Positions 1 to 9,600 of a stretch of DNA of 64,000 nt are shown one piece after another; the stretch's first letter is position 1, and every line of letters starts with the position of its first letter. Under the pieces are notes generated by a model. It searched no databases. It was not told the origin of the DNA and saw only the letters and a list, made by a program, of their open reading frames with translations. The stretch comes from Alcanivoracaceae bacterium (GTDB lineage: Bacteria > Pseudomonadota > Gammaproteobacteria > Xanthomonadales > Marinicellaceae): positions 116,562 to 180,561 of the forward strand of contig JADGEI010000004.1 of assembly GCA_016744455.1 (NCBI GenBank), written 5' to 3'. The position numbers were made by a program, and so were the translations under genes.

Positions 1-265
1 TTTTCGGGTCTCCAATTATTATTGATTTACCGCCGCCAAGATTTAACCCCGATACAGCTGCTTTGTAGGACATCCCACGTGACAACCTCAATACATCGGT
101 TAAAGCTTCCTCTTCAGTTGCATAAGGATACATTCTTAACCCGCCTAGTGCAGGGCCTAATACCGTATTATGAATTGCAATAATTGCTTTCAAACCAGCA
201 TCTTTATTATGGCAGAAAACAACTTCTTCATGATCTGTTTTTTCTATTGTTTCAAATAGGTTCAT
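1..265 (-). CDS. Leucine (Glu/Leu/Phe/Val family) dehydrogenase, N-terminal part, cut by window edge
   Basis: Only the first 88 codons are present; the rest lies to the left of the window. The translation begins [15 protein letters not shown] and carries the dimerisation/catalytic region of amino-acid dehydrogenases: GPALGGLRM (residues 37-45) and [17 protein letters not shown] (64-80). K68 and K80 fall at the same numbers as the substrate-binding and catalytic lysines of Bacillus leucine dehydrogenase. The family deaminates leucine, valine and isoleucine to their 2-oxo acids using NAD. A purine-rich AGAGAAGAG stretch lies immediately before the ATG at 265. The next three genes upstream on the same strand degrade the valine skeleton, which supports a branched-chain role. 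The alternatives phenylalanine or valine dehydrogenase cannot be excluded from the N-terminus alone. Confidence 0.85.
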   Translation of the reverse strand, partial: MNLFETIEKTDHEEVVFCHNKDAGLKAIIAIHNTVLGPALGGLRMYPYATEEEALTDVLRLSRGMSYKAAVSGLNLGGGKSIIIGDPK

Positions 266-423
266 CTCTTCTCTCTTCTTTAATTTTATTAATTTATTAT
301 TCCAGCTAAGCATCAGCAGGAACAAGGGGTTATTAGTTTTATTTATTTTCTTATTTACCAGTTCCTTTAATGCTCTTTAAGAATATTTACGTGATAATTG
401 AGGCAATTTAATTTGCTATTACA

Positions 424-1530
424 CTACATATTCTCTAATGGATGACTACCACTCCAAGGTGGTTGAAAAAACTCTTCTACTTTCAAGTCTGAAATGTCAC
501 TTATTGAATCTACAGCCCAATTTGGCAATCCATCTTTGTCAATTAATAAAGCACGAATTCCTTCCTGTAAATCACCATTCATAGCACAGCGTGTAGACAT
601 TATTAGCTCCATTTCAAAAACTTGTTTTAAACTCATGTGCTTGGCGCGCTTAATTTGCTCATAAACCAAACGATAGGTCATAGGACAACCCTTTAGAAAT
701 CCTTTTTTAGCAAAGCTCAGCCATTGTGATTTTGGTTCAATAGTAGTCAAATTATGAACAATAGCACTTAATCCACCGTGTTCAAAAAGGTATTGAATAT
801 CATCATAATTTTGACGGAGGTTACTGACAGGAGCTTCATCATAACTAAAGGCATAATGTGCTTGTATTGCATTATGTACATCTACGTGTATATCATCAGA
901 CCAATTCAATTGACTTAAATCTTCTATTAGTTCTTCTTTAAATTCATCTAAGACAAAAAAATCTGCCAATTTTGTAAAAATTGCGTCACTCGCATTAATT
1001 CTTGAGCCAGTTAAACCCAAAAACATTCCAATATTTTTTGGCATTCGATTAAAAAACCAAGAAGAGCCCACATCAGGATAAAGACCTATAGTTACCTCAG
1101 GCATGGCATACATTGAATTTTCAGTAACAATTCGATGTGAACAAGCCGCTGCTAGTCCAATTCCACCGCCCATAACAATCCCATTTCCCCATGATATTAT
1201 AGGTTTAGGGAATGTATGTAATCTATAATCTAGCTTATACTCTTTGGTAAAGAAAGCAGCCGCATTCTCAGGAATATTTCCACTTCCAGTTTCTTTCATG
1301 GATCGGTACAAACCAACCACATCACCACCAGCACAAAAAGCTTTTTCTCCAACTCCTTGTAAAAATAACACCTTAATACCATCATCCTTTTCACATGCAT
1401 CCATCACTTCATTCAAGGCATCAATCATTTCAAGATTTAAAGCATTCAAGGCTTTTGGATTATTCAATGTAATAATTGCGATATTTCCATAGCTGCCATG
1501 AACAATCTCAACTTGTATCAAATCAGTCAT
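424..1530 (-). CDS. 3-hydroxyisobutyryl-CoA hydrolase (enoyl-CoA hydratase/isomerase family)
   Basis: 368 residues, the usual size of HIBCH-type hydrolases and about 100 longer than a plain enoyl-CoA hydratase. The crotonase oxyanion-hole segment GGGIGLA is at 121-127. It is followed by MPEVTIGLYPDVG, with E145 and D153 matching the catalytic pair of HIBCH. The enzyme releases CoA from 3-hydroxyisobutyryl-CoA in valine breakdown. Its ATG at 1530 shares one base with the stop of the isobutyryl-CoA dehydrogenase gene (TAATG), so translation is probably coupled. A 3-hydroxypropionyl-CoA hydrolase or plain hydratase activity is possible in this family, but the neighbours favour the valine pathway. 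Confidence 0.87.
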   Translation of the reverse strand: MTDLIQVEIVHGSYGNIAIITLNNPKALNALNLEMIDALNEVMDACEKDDGIKVLFLQGVGEKAFCAGGDVVGLYRSMKETGSGNIPENAAAFFTKEYKLDYRLHTFPKPIISWGNGIVMGGGIGLAAACSHRIVTENSMYAMPEVTIGLYPDVGSSWFFNRMPKNIGMFLGLTGSRINASDAIFTKLADFFVLDEFKEELIEDLSQLNWSDDIHVDVHNAIQAHYAFSYDEAPVSNLRQNYDDIQYLFEHGGLSAIVHNLTTIEPKSQWLSFAKKGFLKGCPMTYRLVYEQIKRAKHMSLKQVFEMELIMSTRCAMNGDLQEGIRALLIDKDGLPNWAVDSISDISDLKVEEFFQPPWSGSHPLENM

Positions 1531-2690
1531 TATTGAATCACCTCAATCGCTCCTTCGACTAATATTTGACGAGAAATAATCAAGCGCATTATCTCATTGG
1601 TGCCTTCTAGTATTCGATGCACACGCGAATCACGGACATGACGTTCTATTGGGTATTCTTTTATATATCCATAACCGCCATGAAGTTGTAAGGACTCATC
1701 ACAAATATTGAAACATATATCTGTAGCATAGCGTTTTGCCATCGCACAATAGGCACTCGCATTTGGGTCATTTTCATCCAATTTAAAGGCAGCCAACCTA
1801 ACCATTTGACGTGCTGCAATTAATTCAGTTGCCATATCAGAAATCTTAAATTGCAAGGCTTGAAAAGCAGCCAAAGGTTTTCCAAATTGTTTACGTTCTA
1901 GCATGTATTCTTGTGCATGCTTTAGCGAAGCTTGAGCAGTTCCTAACGAGCATGATGCAATATTTATTCTCCCACCGTTTAATCCCTTCATAGCAAATTT
2001 AAAACCATGCCCTTCTTCTCCTATTAAGTATTTCTTAGGAACTTTAACATTTTCAAAAGTAATCAATCGTGTTGGTTGGGAATTCCATCCCATTTTTTCT
2101 TCTTTTTTACCATAGATGATGCCATCTAAATCTGCTGGAACAAGGAAACAAGATATTCCCTTAGGGCCGGCTTCACCTGTACGTGCCATTAAGATAAGCA
2201 CATCCGTAGAACCGGCTCCAGAAATAAATGTTTTACTGCCATTGATAATATAATTGCCTTTATCAATCACAGCATTTGTTTTCATCGATGCCGCATCTGA
2301 TCCCGAACCTGGTTCAGTTAAACAATAAGATGCTAGTAATTCTCCAGAGGTAAGCTTTTCTCCCCATTCATCGGCGAGTTCTTTTGCTGCAAAACTTGTT
2401 ACCATCCATGCACACATATTATGTATAGTTAGGTACGCTGTTGTAGATGTACAATGTTGCGACATCTCTTCAAAAATAATAGAGGAATCAAGGCGAGAAA
2501 GGCCTAGGCCACCGTATTGCTCTGATGAATATAGACCTAGAAAACCTAGCTCTCCTGTCGCTTTAATCACATCAATAGGAAATAATGCCTCACTGTCCCA
2601 TTTTGCAGCGTTGGGTGCCATCTCTTTTACGGCAAATTCTTTTGCAGCTTGCTTAAAAGCCAGCTGATCTTCAGTTAAATTAAAATTCAT
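1530..2690 (-). CDS. Isobutyryl-CoA dehydrogenase-like acyl-CoA dehydrogenase (ACAD8 type)
   Basis: 386 residues with the full acyl-CoA dehydrogenase fold. The flavin/substrate motif CLTEPGSGSDAAS lies near residue 137, and GWNSQPTR and RINIASCSLG follow in the middle domain. The C-terminal LEGTNEIMR carries the catalytic glutamate (E362). GWNSQPTR, NGGRINIASCSLG and the HGGYGYIKEY segment closely match human ACAD8 as I remember it, so isobutyryl-CoA is the best substrate guess. It would produce methacrylyl-CoA for a hydratase encoded elsewhere, ahead of the hydrolase gene downstream. A strong AAGGGG ribosome-binding site sits 5-6 bases before the ATG. Short-branched-chain acyl-CoA dehydrogenase is the main alternative. 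Confidence 0.87.
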   Translation of the reverse strand: MNFNLTEDQLAFKQAAKEFAVKEMAPNAAKWDSEALFPIDVIKATGELGFLGLYSSEQYGGLGLSRLDSSIIFEEMSQHCTSTTAYLTIHNMCAWMVTSFAAKELADEWGEKLTSGELLASYCLTEPGSGSDAASMKTNAVIDKGNYIINGSKTFISGAGSTDVLILMARTGEAGPKGISCFLVPADLDGIIYGKKEEKMGWNSQPTRLITFENVKVPKKYLIGEEGHGFKFAMKGLNGGRINIASCSLGTAQASLKHAQEYMLERKQFGKPLAAFQALQFKISDMATELIAARQMVRLAAFKLDENDPNASAYCAMAKRYATDICFNICDESLQLHGGYGYIKEYPIERHVRDSRVHRILEGTNEIMRLIISRQILVEGAIEVIQ

Positions 2691-2778
2691 GTTATCCCCT
2701 TACTTAGTTTTTATTCCCACAAAATCAGGAATTTATTATTTGTTTTAAGTATCAACCAAATTCGCTATGTTTTTAACT

Positions 2779-2806
2779 AATAGAGAGTTATACATAACTC
2801 TCTATT
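2779..2806 (-). terminator. Perfect 13-bp inverted repeat after mmsA
   Basis: The two arms, AATAGAGAGTTAT and ATAACTCTCTATT, are exact reverse complements separated by two bases. The hairpin lies about 30 bases beyond the mmsA stop on the minus strand and before the acyl-CoA dehydrogenase start. No long T-tract follows on the minus strand, so it could attenuate or stabilise mRNA rather than fully terminate. Confidence 0.5.
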
Positions 2807-2835
2807 ATTCTTAAACGAACTTTTGAACACTTTAT

Positions 2836-4335
2836 TTATCGTAAATTAATTGATAAATTTGGCGAATGACCTTCTGGTATATCACTTTCAAACCAACGTG
2901 ATGTTACGGTTTTAGTTTCGGTATAAAACTTAACAGCTTGTTTACCATAGGCATGTTGATCTCCATAGAAAGATTTTCTCCATCCAGTAAATGAAAAGAA
3001 AGGTAATGGAACAGGAATTGGAATATTAACACCTACTTGCCCAACTTTGATCTCATGCTGAAATTTTCGTGCTGCTGCACCAGAATTTGTAAAGATTGAA
3101 GTTCCATTTCCATAAGGGTTATCATTTATCATCTTTATCGCATCTTCCAATGTTTCTGCATGCATTAAGCATAATACTGGTCCAAATATTTCATTTTCAT
3201 ATATCGACATATCTGTTGTTACATCGGTAAACAAAGTAGGGCCAACAAAGTTGCCATTCTCAAAACCTTCTACATGATAATTACGTCCATCCAATAGTAA
3301 TGATGCTCCAGACTCCACACCTTCTGTAATTAATCCTTCTACGCGTGTTTTAGCTTGCTTATTAATTAATGGGCCATAGGCTGAATCTTTATTCTTCCAA
3401 TAATTGGGTTTTAGCTTTTGCATTGCCAGTTTCAAATCGTTTTCCCACGATTTAGCTTCACCAACCATGACACAAACCGAAATTCCCATGCATCGCTGTC
3501 CCGCTGCGCCGCATGCCGCACCTACTATACCATTAATTGTTTGGCTTTTATTTGCATCAGGCATAACAACTAAGTGGTTTTTTGCACCCGTAAAAGCTTG
3601 CACTCTTTTTAGATTGTCAGTACCTGTTTTATAAATATGTTCACCTACTCCGACAGAACCAACAAAAGAAATAGCCTGAACATCATCGTGGTTTAATAAT
3701 TGATTAACTTGATCCTTACCACCATGTACAACTTGGAGAACATCACGTGGAAAGCCCGCTTCGTAAAACAAATCAGCAAGTATCATAGGTGTTTTTGGAT
3801 CTTGTTCAGAAGGTTTTAAAACAAAGGTATTACCACACACAACAGCTAATGGAAACATCCATAAAGGAATCATTGCAGGAAAATTGAATGGTGTTATTCC
3901 AACACAAACACCCAATGGCTGAATGATTGAGTAGGTATCAATACCATTGGCAACATTTTCAACGTATTCCCCCATCATCATGGAGGCAATGCCCGCTGCA
4001 TGTTCTGCGACTTCAATACCTCGCCAAACATCGCCTTTGGCATCTTCAAATGTTTTCCCTGTTTCTTCAGCCAACACCTCAGCAATTGTGTCATGATTTT
4101 CCTTTAATAATTGTTGATACTTCAACACCATCCTAGCTCTCACTGGCACAGGTACATCTTTCCATGTTTCAAAGGCAGATTTTGCTGAGCTTACAGCCGT
4201 TTCAACTTCATTGTGAGTTGCCATAGGTACTTGGTATAAAACTTCTTGATTAGCAGGATTAGTTACATTCAGCCATTGATTTGACTGACTAACAATAGAC
4301 TTTCCATCAATAAACATATTGATTTTTTCTAACAT
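2836..4335 (-). CDS. mmsA: CoA-acylating methylmalonate-semialdehyde dehydrogenase
   Basis: 499 residues, the family length. This is an aldehyde dehydrogenase with catalytic cysteine C282 in GQRCMGIS. The general-base glutamate of ordinary aldehyde dehydrogenases is replaced by the TGAKNHLVV segment (249-257), which is diagnostic of the CoA-dependent MmsA/IolA group. It converts methylmalonate semialdehyde to propionyl-CoA at the end of valine degradation, or malonate semialdehyde to acetyl-CoA. AAGGGG is well spaced before the ATG. It is the first gene of the valine cluster on this strand, separated from the dehydrogenase gene by 145 bases containing a hairpin. The 3-hydroxyisobutyrate dehydrogenase (mmsB) that should supply its substrate is not in the window. 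Confidence 0.93.
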   Translation of the reverse strand: MLEKINMFIDGKSIVSQSNQWLNVTNPANQEVLYQVPMATHNEVETAVSSAKSAFETWKDVPVPVRARMVLKYQQLLKENHDTIAEVLAEETGKTFEDAKGDVWRGIEVAEHAAGIASMMMGEYVENVANGIDTYSIIQPLGVCVGITPFNFPAMIPLWMFPLAVVCGNTFVLKPSEQDPKTPMILADLFYEAGFPRDVLQVVHGGKDQVNQLLNHDDVQAISFVGSVGVGEHIYKTGTDNLKRVQAFTGAKNHLVVMPDANKSQTINGIVGAACGAAGQRCMGISVCVMVGEAKSWENDLKLAMQKLKPNYWKNKDSAYGPLINKQAKTRVEGLITEGVESGASLLLDGRNYHVEGFENGNFVGPTLFTDVTTDMSIYENEIFGPVLCLMHAETLEDAIKMINDNPYGNGTSIFTNSGAAARKFQHEIKVGQVGVNIPIPVPLPFFSFTGWRKSFYGDQHAYGKQAVKFYTETKTVTSRWFESDIPEGHSPNLSINLR

Positions 4336-4492
4336 AAGTGTCCCCTTATATTTGTTGATTTTGGATTGAGGCCAAGAAACTATCGTGACTCTTGGTATCA
4401 GCTTGAAAATTTGCGATATATTATACCACTATATGAAAGACTTTTCTAAACCAAATAAATCTCATTCAGACTAAATATATTTATCCATGCCA

Positions 4493-4520
4493 TAAAAAAA
4501 GGTCATGTGAAAATGACCTT
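4493..4520 (-). terminator. Rho-independent terminator after zapG
   Basis: On the minus strand AAGGTCAT, a six-base loop and ATGACCTT form a hairpin directly followed by a run of seven T. It lies about 36 bases past the zapG stop. An AT-rich flank on the other side could also slow plus-strand transcription. Confidence 0.8.
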
Positions 4521-4555
4521 AATTTTTATTTGTGATTTTAATTGTTACTTAAAAC

Positions 4556-5131
4556 TCATTCAACATCGTCTTTTTTAGTTTCAATCTCAATTTCTTCAAC
4601 TAACTCTTTAAACTCTTTTTCATTTGCTTCATTATCAATTTTCTTTTTTGTGTTATCTTCTCTTAACTTAACATCTTCTTCATCACTTGTACTTTCTGAA
4701 GTAAAATCCTGAGTTTTATTATCAGTTTCGTTAAGGTGATCTTCGCTATCTGGATGATTATCAGATGACTTGACTGCATCAAGGTTTTTATTGTTTTCTT
4801 TTTTTTCTTCTGTTAAAAAACCTAAGACAACATGGTTATCTTTACGCTTGATAATCTGTTCCTCTACTTGCTCTTCTGTAAGTAACTCCCTAGCAGACTT
4901 ACCTAAATGATCGAAAACTTTTTTGTAACTATTGGTTAATTCATCAACCAAGTCAGCTGTCTGTTCAAAATGTTGTACTACATCCTGTTGGTACGAACTT
5001 AATTTGTTTTCTACTTCAGAAATACTTTTATTTGATTTTCTACTCTTAGCAGAAGCAAAGTACATAATTAATGCACCCAACACCAAGCCAAATAAACATG
5101 CTGATATTAGATAGAATAATTGATCTGTCAT
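4556..5131 (-). CDS. zapG: ZapG/YhcB (DUF1043) inner-membrane division/envelope protein with long acidic tail
   Basis: 191 residues. One N-terminal transmembrane helix (about 5-27) is followed by the hallmark DUF1043 region: a basic stretch, SYQQDVVQHFEQTADLVDEL and then SYKKVFDHLGKSARELL (roughly 46-85). YhcB/ZapG proteins link cell division and envelope growth in gammaproteobacteria. The E. coli protein is about 130 residues. The extra length here is a strongly acidic, low-complexity C-terminus rich in E, D, S and K from about residue 100 onward. AGGAAAC precedes the ATG at a good distance. It has its own terminator. The next gene on the strand encodes a small protein with the opposite, lysine-rich tail. 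Confidence 0.85.
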   Translation of the reverse strand: MTDQLFYLISACLFGLVLGALIMYFASAKSRKSNKSISEVENKLSSYQQDVVQHFEQTADLVDELTNSYKKVFDHLGKSARELLTEEQVEEQIIKRKDNHVVLGFLTEEKKENNKNLDAVKSSDNHPDSEDHLNETDNKTQDFTSESTSDEEDVKLREDNTKKKIDNEANEKEFKELVEEIEIETKKDDVE

Positions 5132-5203
5132 AAACTGTTTCCTAATTAATTTTTAACGGTGGCTTATTATAATAGAGCCACCGTTAAATTTATGTTTTAA
5201 AAT

Positions 5204-5518
5204 CTATTTTTTGTTCGTTTTTTCTTTCTTTTTTAGTCTTTTCTTTTCTTTCTTGATAAGTTTCTTATTTTCTTTTCTCTTGTATTTTAAAATCATAAAA
5301 TACATTTCATCCTTATAAAACAACCTTTTTTTCTTAAGCTGATCCACATAACTATCACGTGGCGTCTCGATACCTTGTTGAATTCTCATCAACTCATCAT
5401 CCACTTCATCATATTCATCAAAAAATCGTGCAAAGTGATTGTTGTTCATTTTTAAAAACCGAATTTCTCGTTCAAACTCCGGAAACTCATGGTGCAAGTC
5501 GTGCTTTTCTCCTATCAT
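5204..5518 (-). CDS. YdcH-like (DUF465) small protein with lysine-rich tail
   Basis: 104 residues. The first ~75 match the DUF465/YdcH pattern: an N-terminal HEFPEF, a helix with FARFFDEYDEVDDEL, then LKKKRLFYKDEMYFMI. Members are small helical-hairpin proteins of unknown function. YdcH itself is about 74 residues. Here roughly 30 extra C-terminal residues are almost all K, E, R and N (for example KKEKKRLKKKEK), suggesting nucleic-acid or acidic-protein binding. It lies 72 bases upstream of zapG on the same strand. The tail is encoded by A-rich DNA, so length variation by slippage is possible. Confidence 0.72.
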   Translation of the reverse strand: MIGEKHDLHHEFPEFEREIRFLKMNNNHFARFFDEYDEVDDELMRIQQGIETPRDSYVDQLKKKRLFYKDEMYFMILKYKRKENKKLIKKEKKRLKKKEKTNKK

Positions 5519-5569
5519 AATATATAACCTCGTTTTATTTGTGACAACTTCATTATAACACTATAGGTT

Positions 5570-5887
5570 TTAACATCGTTGATTTGTGTCAATTTCTTGA
5601 ACTAATAGCCATGGCACAACAGCAATAGCTAACAATTGTGTATCTCCTTGACTCCATTTTTTTGCGTAATCATCATAAACACGAATGACCTTGCCTTCTG
5701 CCATTAATTGTTGCAATTTGTCAGTAGCATTGTCTTGAAAAATAAGGGCTACATTAATAATATCTAAACTATCATCAATCAATATCATAGCCCCTTTAGC
5801 AAAAAAACGTTCTATTTCTTTATAATAAATAGGTGCACATTCTTGCTGCATATCTTGATAAGTTTTTACAATAAATTCTTTGTTCAT
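5570..5887 (-). CDS. DUF2288 family protein
   Basis: 105 residues with the features I associate with DUF2288: YYKEIERFFAKGAMILIDDSLDIINVA near the start and a C-terminal PWLLVQEID. No catalytic motif, signal peptide or membrane segment is visible, so it is predicted cytosolic with unknown function. Its ATG overlaps the rlmKL stop in an ATGA junction, indicating co-translation with the rRNA methyltransferase. Whether the two are functionally connected is only a guess from that overlap. Confidence 0.72.
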   Translation of the reverse strand: MNKEFIVKTYQDMQQECAPIYYKEIERFFAKGAMILIDDSLDIINVALIFQDNATDKLQQLMAEGKVIRVYDDYAKKWSQGDTQLLAIAVVPWLLVQEIDTNQRC

Positions 5888-8019
5888 ATTGCTTTCAATT
5901 TAAAACATACACGCTTAATCTTGCTTTTTACAAAATCTGGAGAGATGCTTTTCTGGGTAATATCTTGAATTTCAAAATAACCATTCAATTCTTCATCCAG
6001 AATAAATTTACGGTAATTGTTTGAAAAAATAATTTCACCACTTTCATTTAACAATCTTTTACAGGATAAAAGCAATTGTTTATGATCACGCTGAACATCC
6101 CAGTCAGTTTCTCTTGAATGCGAATTTGAATAGGTCGGTGGATCAATAAATATTAAATCAAATTTATGGCTACATTGACTTATATATTCCAACACATCAC
6201 TACGAATAAGTTTGTTGTTGAAAACATTCATGCGATTAATTTTGAAATTTTCTTTTGCCCAATTTAGGTACGTCTTTGAAGAATCAACACTGATAGTGTT
6301 GTTTGAGCCTCCAAGGGCTGCAGCTACTGTGATACTTCCAGTATAACTAAATAGGTTTAACACAGATTTCCCTTTTGAGTTTTCTTGTATATAGCTTCTT
6401 ACCCAACGGTGATCCAAAAACAACCCTGTGTCTAAGTACTTTTCTAAATTGACTAAATATTTTCGGCCATTTTCATGAATAACTAAATCACTTCCATCGA
6501 CTTGTTTATTTTCGTATTGAAAATTACTCGCTTGCTTTTGCCTTGTTTTTATATGGACGTTTGCACTCTTAATGTTTAATGCCACTTGTGCTCCCAAAAT
6601 AGCGTCTTCTAATCTCTTTTTTGTTTTTTTCTCTGGAATTGATTTTGGTGCTTGGTACTCTTGAATATTAATGTGATTATTATATACATCAATTGCTACA
6701 GCATATTCAGGAATATCTGCATCATAAATACGATAAGCATTTATGCTGTTGTTTTTAATCCATTTTTTTAACTTGACTTGATTCTTTTTTATTCGATTCA
6801 CCACCATTTGAGAAGTTGCTGGTACCGCATGTTGTTGCCCTTCAGGTGTATTTAATTTAGTCGTATTTTCAACGTTGAAAGCAATTAACGTTATGGCTAA
6901 ATTCCCATTGTAAAACTGCCATGTTTTGCTCGCTCGAAACCCCAACAAAAACCCTTGATCTTTAGAATAAGTCATTATTGCGGCTTTAGAACCTATTGCC
7001 TTTGTAGATAACCAATGGCCTAGTTGTTTCCATGTGGAATCAACATTTTTCTTTAACCTAACACCGTACGGTGGATTACAAACAATGAGATTATTCTTGG
7101 CAGGAATAGCAAAATTGTCAAATGTTTTTAGTTGGCATTGAATCACATCCTCGGCATTCAACTGGAAAGCATGTTCCTCAGTAATTTTAACAGAGTTTTT
7201 ATGATGATCTGCACCGATGATTTGACCCTTAAAAGTTTCTATGCCTGCAATCATTCGAGTCTTGGCTTCGTACATTAATTCATTCCATTTATCTTGACTA
7301 AAATACTGCCAAGTATCAACCGAATAACGTGGATTTGTCAGTCCTGGTGCAATATCACAAGCCATAAGATAACCTTCGGTTAAAAATGTACCTGACCCAC
7401 ACATAGGATCGATTAAATTATAGCCTTGTTTTGATAGTTCTGACCAATTAGCTCGAACTAAAATGGCTGCAGCCAAGTTTTCTTTTAATGGTGCTGCTGT
7501 TAAAGTTTGTCGATACCCCCTTAAATGCAATGAACGGCCTGAAATATCTTGGTAAACCAAAATTTGATTATTTTTCAAGACAACACTTACCGACAAATCC
7601 GCTTTACTTTTAACTATATCAGGTCTAGTTTCACTTGTTTCTCTAATTTTGTCGCAGATAGCGTCTTTTACAACTTGTGATGAATATTGTGTGTTTCGAA
7701 GCTCCTTATTAGTCCCTTTAAAATTAATCGCAAGAGTCTGTGGTATTAAATTGACTTGATTTAACCAATCCGTTTGATAGATAGCATTGTAGAGGTCCTC
7801 AGAATCATTTATTTTTATTTCATTAACCAGAACCAAAATACGATTGGCTAAACGCGACCACAACAAAGAGCGCATAAACACTTCAGCAGTGGCCTGAAAT
7901 ACAACTCCTGAGAGTTTTTCCGCAACATCTATTGCTCCCAATGAAATAAGCTCATCTTTTAATAAGAGCTCTAAATGCTTTGGGCAACTGGCATATCCTT
8001 GATGTGTAATATTATTCAT
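5884..8019 (-). CDS. rlmL: Bifunctional 23S rRNA methyltransferase RlmKL (m2G2445 / m7G2069)
   Basis: 711 residues, close to the ~700 of E. coli RlmKL. Order of domains: N-terminal THUMP region (about 45-160); RlmL methyltransferase with DPMCGSGTFLTE (204-215) and the base-flipping motif NPPYG (315-319); C-terminal RlmK methyltransferase with LNLFSYTGS (555-562) and DPPTYS (626-631). Each half modifies one guanine of 23S rRNA using S-adenosylmethionine, and the fusion is typical of gammaproteobacteria. It overlaps the DUF2288 gene by four bases and lies 36 bases downstream of recX. Confidence 0.95.
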   Translation of the reverse strand: MNNITHQGYASCPKHLELLLKDELISLGAIDVAEKLSGVVFQATAEVFMRSLLWSRLANRILVLVNEIKINDSEDLYNAIYQTDWLNQVNLIPQTLAINFKGTNKELRNTQYSSQVVKDAICDKIRETSETRPDIVKSKADLSVSVVLKNNQILVYQDISGRSLHLRGYRQTLTAAPLKENLAAAILVRANWSELSKQGYNLIDPMCGSGTFLTEGYLMACDIAPGLTNPRYSVDTWQYFSQDKWNELMYEAKTRMIAGIETFKGQIIGADHHKNSVKITEEHAFQLNAEDVIQCQLKTFDNFAIPAKNNLIVCNPPYGVRLKKNVDSTWKQLGHWLSTKAIGSKAAIMTYSKDQGFLLGFRASKTWQFYNGNLAITLIAFNVENTTKLNTPEGQQHAVPATSQMVVNRIKKNQVKLKKWIKNNSINAYRIYDADIPEYAVAIDVYNNHINIQEYQAPKSIPEKKTKKRLEDAILGAQVALNIKSANVHIKTRQKQASNFQYENKQVDGSDLVIHENGRKYLVNLEKYLDTGLFLDHRWVRSYIQENSKGKSVLNLFSYTGSITVAAALGGSNNTISVDSSKTYLNWAKENFKINRMNVFNNKLIRSDVLEYISQCSHKFDLIFIDPPTYSNSHSRETDWDVQRDHKQLLLSCKRLLNESGEIIFSNNYRKFILDEELNGYFEIQDITQKSISPDFVKSKIKRVCFKLKAI

Positions 8020-8055
8020 TTACTTGGTATCTAATATCTAATACATAATTGGGTA

Positions 8056-8514
8056 TTATATAACCGTTCTAATTAAATCACTATCAAAACCCCTTTGATA
8101 TAAGTAGTTTTGACGTTTGGTTTTTTCTTTGAAGTCTGTTATGGCAATGCCTTTAAATTTTTTAAAATAAACAGTTTTAATAACATCATCAAAATCCAAA
8201 TCATCTTGAACCAATGTTTCTTCGGCCATTGTCGCATCTATACCTCTATGTTTAAGTTCATGAAAAATTTTTATAGGACCAAATCCTTTACGTGCCCTAC
8301 TTCGCCAGTAGATTTCAGCAAATCGCCTATCATTAAGGTAATTGTCTTTTAAGCATTCTTCAACAACTATTTCTATACTGTCGGCCTGATATTCTTTGCG
8401 AGTAAGTTTATCAGTAATCTCTTTTATAGAATGTTCTCGCATACATAAAGAAGCCAAAGCGGATGCTCTGGCTTTTTCAAGGTCGGTGCGTAAGCTAAAT
8501 TTAGCTTTTTTCAT
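8056..8514 (-). CDS. recX: RecX, regulator of RecA
   Basis: 152 residues, the normal RecX size, with three tandem three-helix repeats. Recognisable pieces are [15 protein letters not shown], the [19 protein letters not shown] segment and [15 protein letters not shown]. RecX binds RecA filaments and limits their extension. The ATG lies inside the end of recA and the genes overlap by 14 bases, so RecX is translated from the recA message as in many proteobacteria. Confidence 0.92.
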   Translation of the reverse strand: MKKAKFSLRTDLEKARASALASLCMREHSIKEITDKLTRKEYQADSIEIVVEECLKDNYLNDRRFAEIYWRSRARKGFGPIKIFHELKHRGIDATMAEETLVQDDLDFDDVIKTVYFKKFKGIAITDFKEKTKRQNYLYQRGFDSDLIRTVI

Positions 8515-9514
8515 CTTCGTCTATCAATTGAGGCATCAATATTTCACGTAATTTCAGATCAATTTCTTGTGCCGTCTCAGGGTGTTCATGCATATACATT
8601 TTTGCATTCTCCTTTCCTTGACCAATACGCGTGTCTCCGTAAGAATACCAAGAACCTGATTTATTAACTATATTATGAGCCACACCAAGGTCTATGATTT
8701 CACCTAAACGAGATATGCCTTGCCCATAAATAATTTCAAATTGCACTTGTTTAAACGGTGGTGCCATTTTATTTTTAACCACTTTAACTCGTGTTTCATT
8801 ACCTAAAATTTCATCGCCTTTTTTAATTGCGCCAATTCGACGAATATCCAATCGTACCGACGAATAAAATTTTAATGCATTGCCTCCAGTAGTAGTTTCT
8901 GGAGAGCCAAACATAACACCAATCTTCATACGGATTTGATTAATAAAGATAACCATACAGTTAGTTCGTTTGATGTTACCCGTTAACTTTCTTAGAGCTT
9001 GTGACATTAAACGCGCTTGCAAGCCCATATGAGAGTCTCCCATGTCGCCTTCAATCTCAGCACGAGGAGTTAAAGCTGCGACTGAATCAATAACCACTAA
9101 ATCCACAGCTCCTGAACGTACTAACATATCGGTAATTTCTAAAGCCTGTTCCCCTGTATCTGGTTGTGATATCAATAATTCATTGATATCTACACCTAGT
9201 TTTTCGGCATATTGTGGGTCTAACGCATGTTCTGCGTCAACAAAAGCAGCTGTACCACCAGCTTTTTGACATTCTGCAATTGCATGCAGCGTTAATGTGG
9301 TTTTACCACTTGACTCAGGGCCATATATTTCTATCACCCTGCCTTTTGGCAACCCACCAATACCTAGCGCCGAGTCCAAACCAATTGATCCAGTTGAGTA
9401 TACCTCACCTACTAAAGTGGTTTGATCACCTAATCGCATCACCGACCCTTTACCAAATTGCTTATCAATTTGACCCAGTGCGGCGGTTAGCGCTTTCTTT
9501 TTATTTTCATCCAT
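8501..9514 (-). CDS. recA: RecA recombinase
   Basis: 337 residues from the start chosen here. RecA forms ATP-dependent filaments on single-stranded DNA, pairs homologous strands and triggers LexA self-cleavage. Visible are the Walker A motif [21 protein letters not shown] (Walker B), loop L1 [14 protein letters not shown] and loop L2 around [21 protein letters not shown] place the start at the internal ATG at 9514 because [20 protein letters not shown] aligns with the usual RecA N-terminus. GGAG lies six bases before it, and a TATAAT at 9564-9569 would start transcription too close to the upstream ATG at 9547 for that one's ribosome site to be in the mRNA. Using 9547 would add 11 residues. 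Confidence 0.97.
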   Translation of the reverse strand: MDENKKKALTAALGQIDKQFGKGSVMRLGDQTTLVGEVYSTGSIGLDSALGIGGLPKGRVIEIYGPESSGKTTLTLHAIAECQKAGGTAAFVDAEHALDPQYAEKLGVDINELLISQPDTGEQALEITDMLVRSGAVDLVVIDSVAALTPRAEIEGDMGDSHMGLQARLMSQALRKLTGNIKRTNCMVIFINQIRMKIGVMFGSPETTTGGNALKFYSSVRLDIRRIGAIKKGDEILGNETRVKVVKNKMAPPFKQVQFEIIYGQGISRLGEIIDLGVAHNIVNKSGSWYSYGDTRIGQGKENAKMYMHEHPETAQEIDLKLREILMPQLIDEDEKS

Positions 9515-9563
9515 ATTTAACTCCAATATTTTTGCTTGTTTGTTCATGATAATTTAGCCTCTT

Positions 9564-9597
9564 ATTATAGTATGAGTGTGTGAATTAGAATACAGTA
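9564..9597 (-). promoter_or_regulatory. Putative recA promoter with LexA-like half-site
   Basis: On the minus strand a perfect TATAAT (9569-9564) is preceded, around the -35 position, by TACTGTAT (9597-9590). That is an exact left half of the gammaproteobacterial LexA operator. The right half (ATTCACAC) is degenerate compared with ATACAGTA. The -35 hexamer itself is weak. SOS control is therefore plausible but not shown. Confidence 0.4.
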
Positions 9598-9600
9598 ATT

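Noticed and set aside
1244..1492. Plus-strand frame within the HIBCH gene
   Set aside because: Shadow of the crotonase-fold coding sequence; no motif of its own.
9214..9549. 111-codon plus-strand frame opposite recA
   Set aside because: Antisense to the conserved RecA ATP-binding region.
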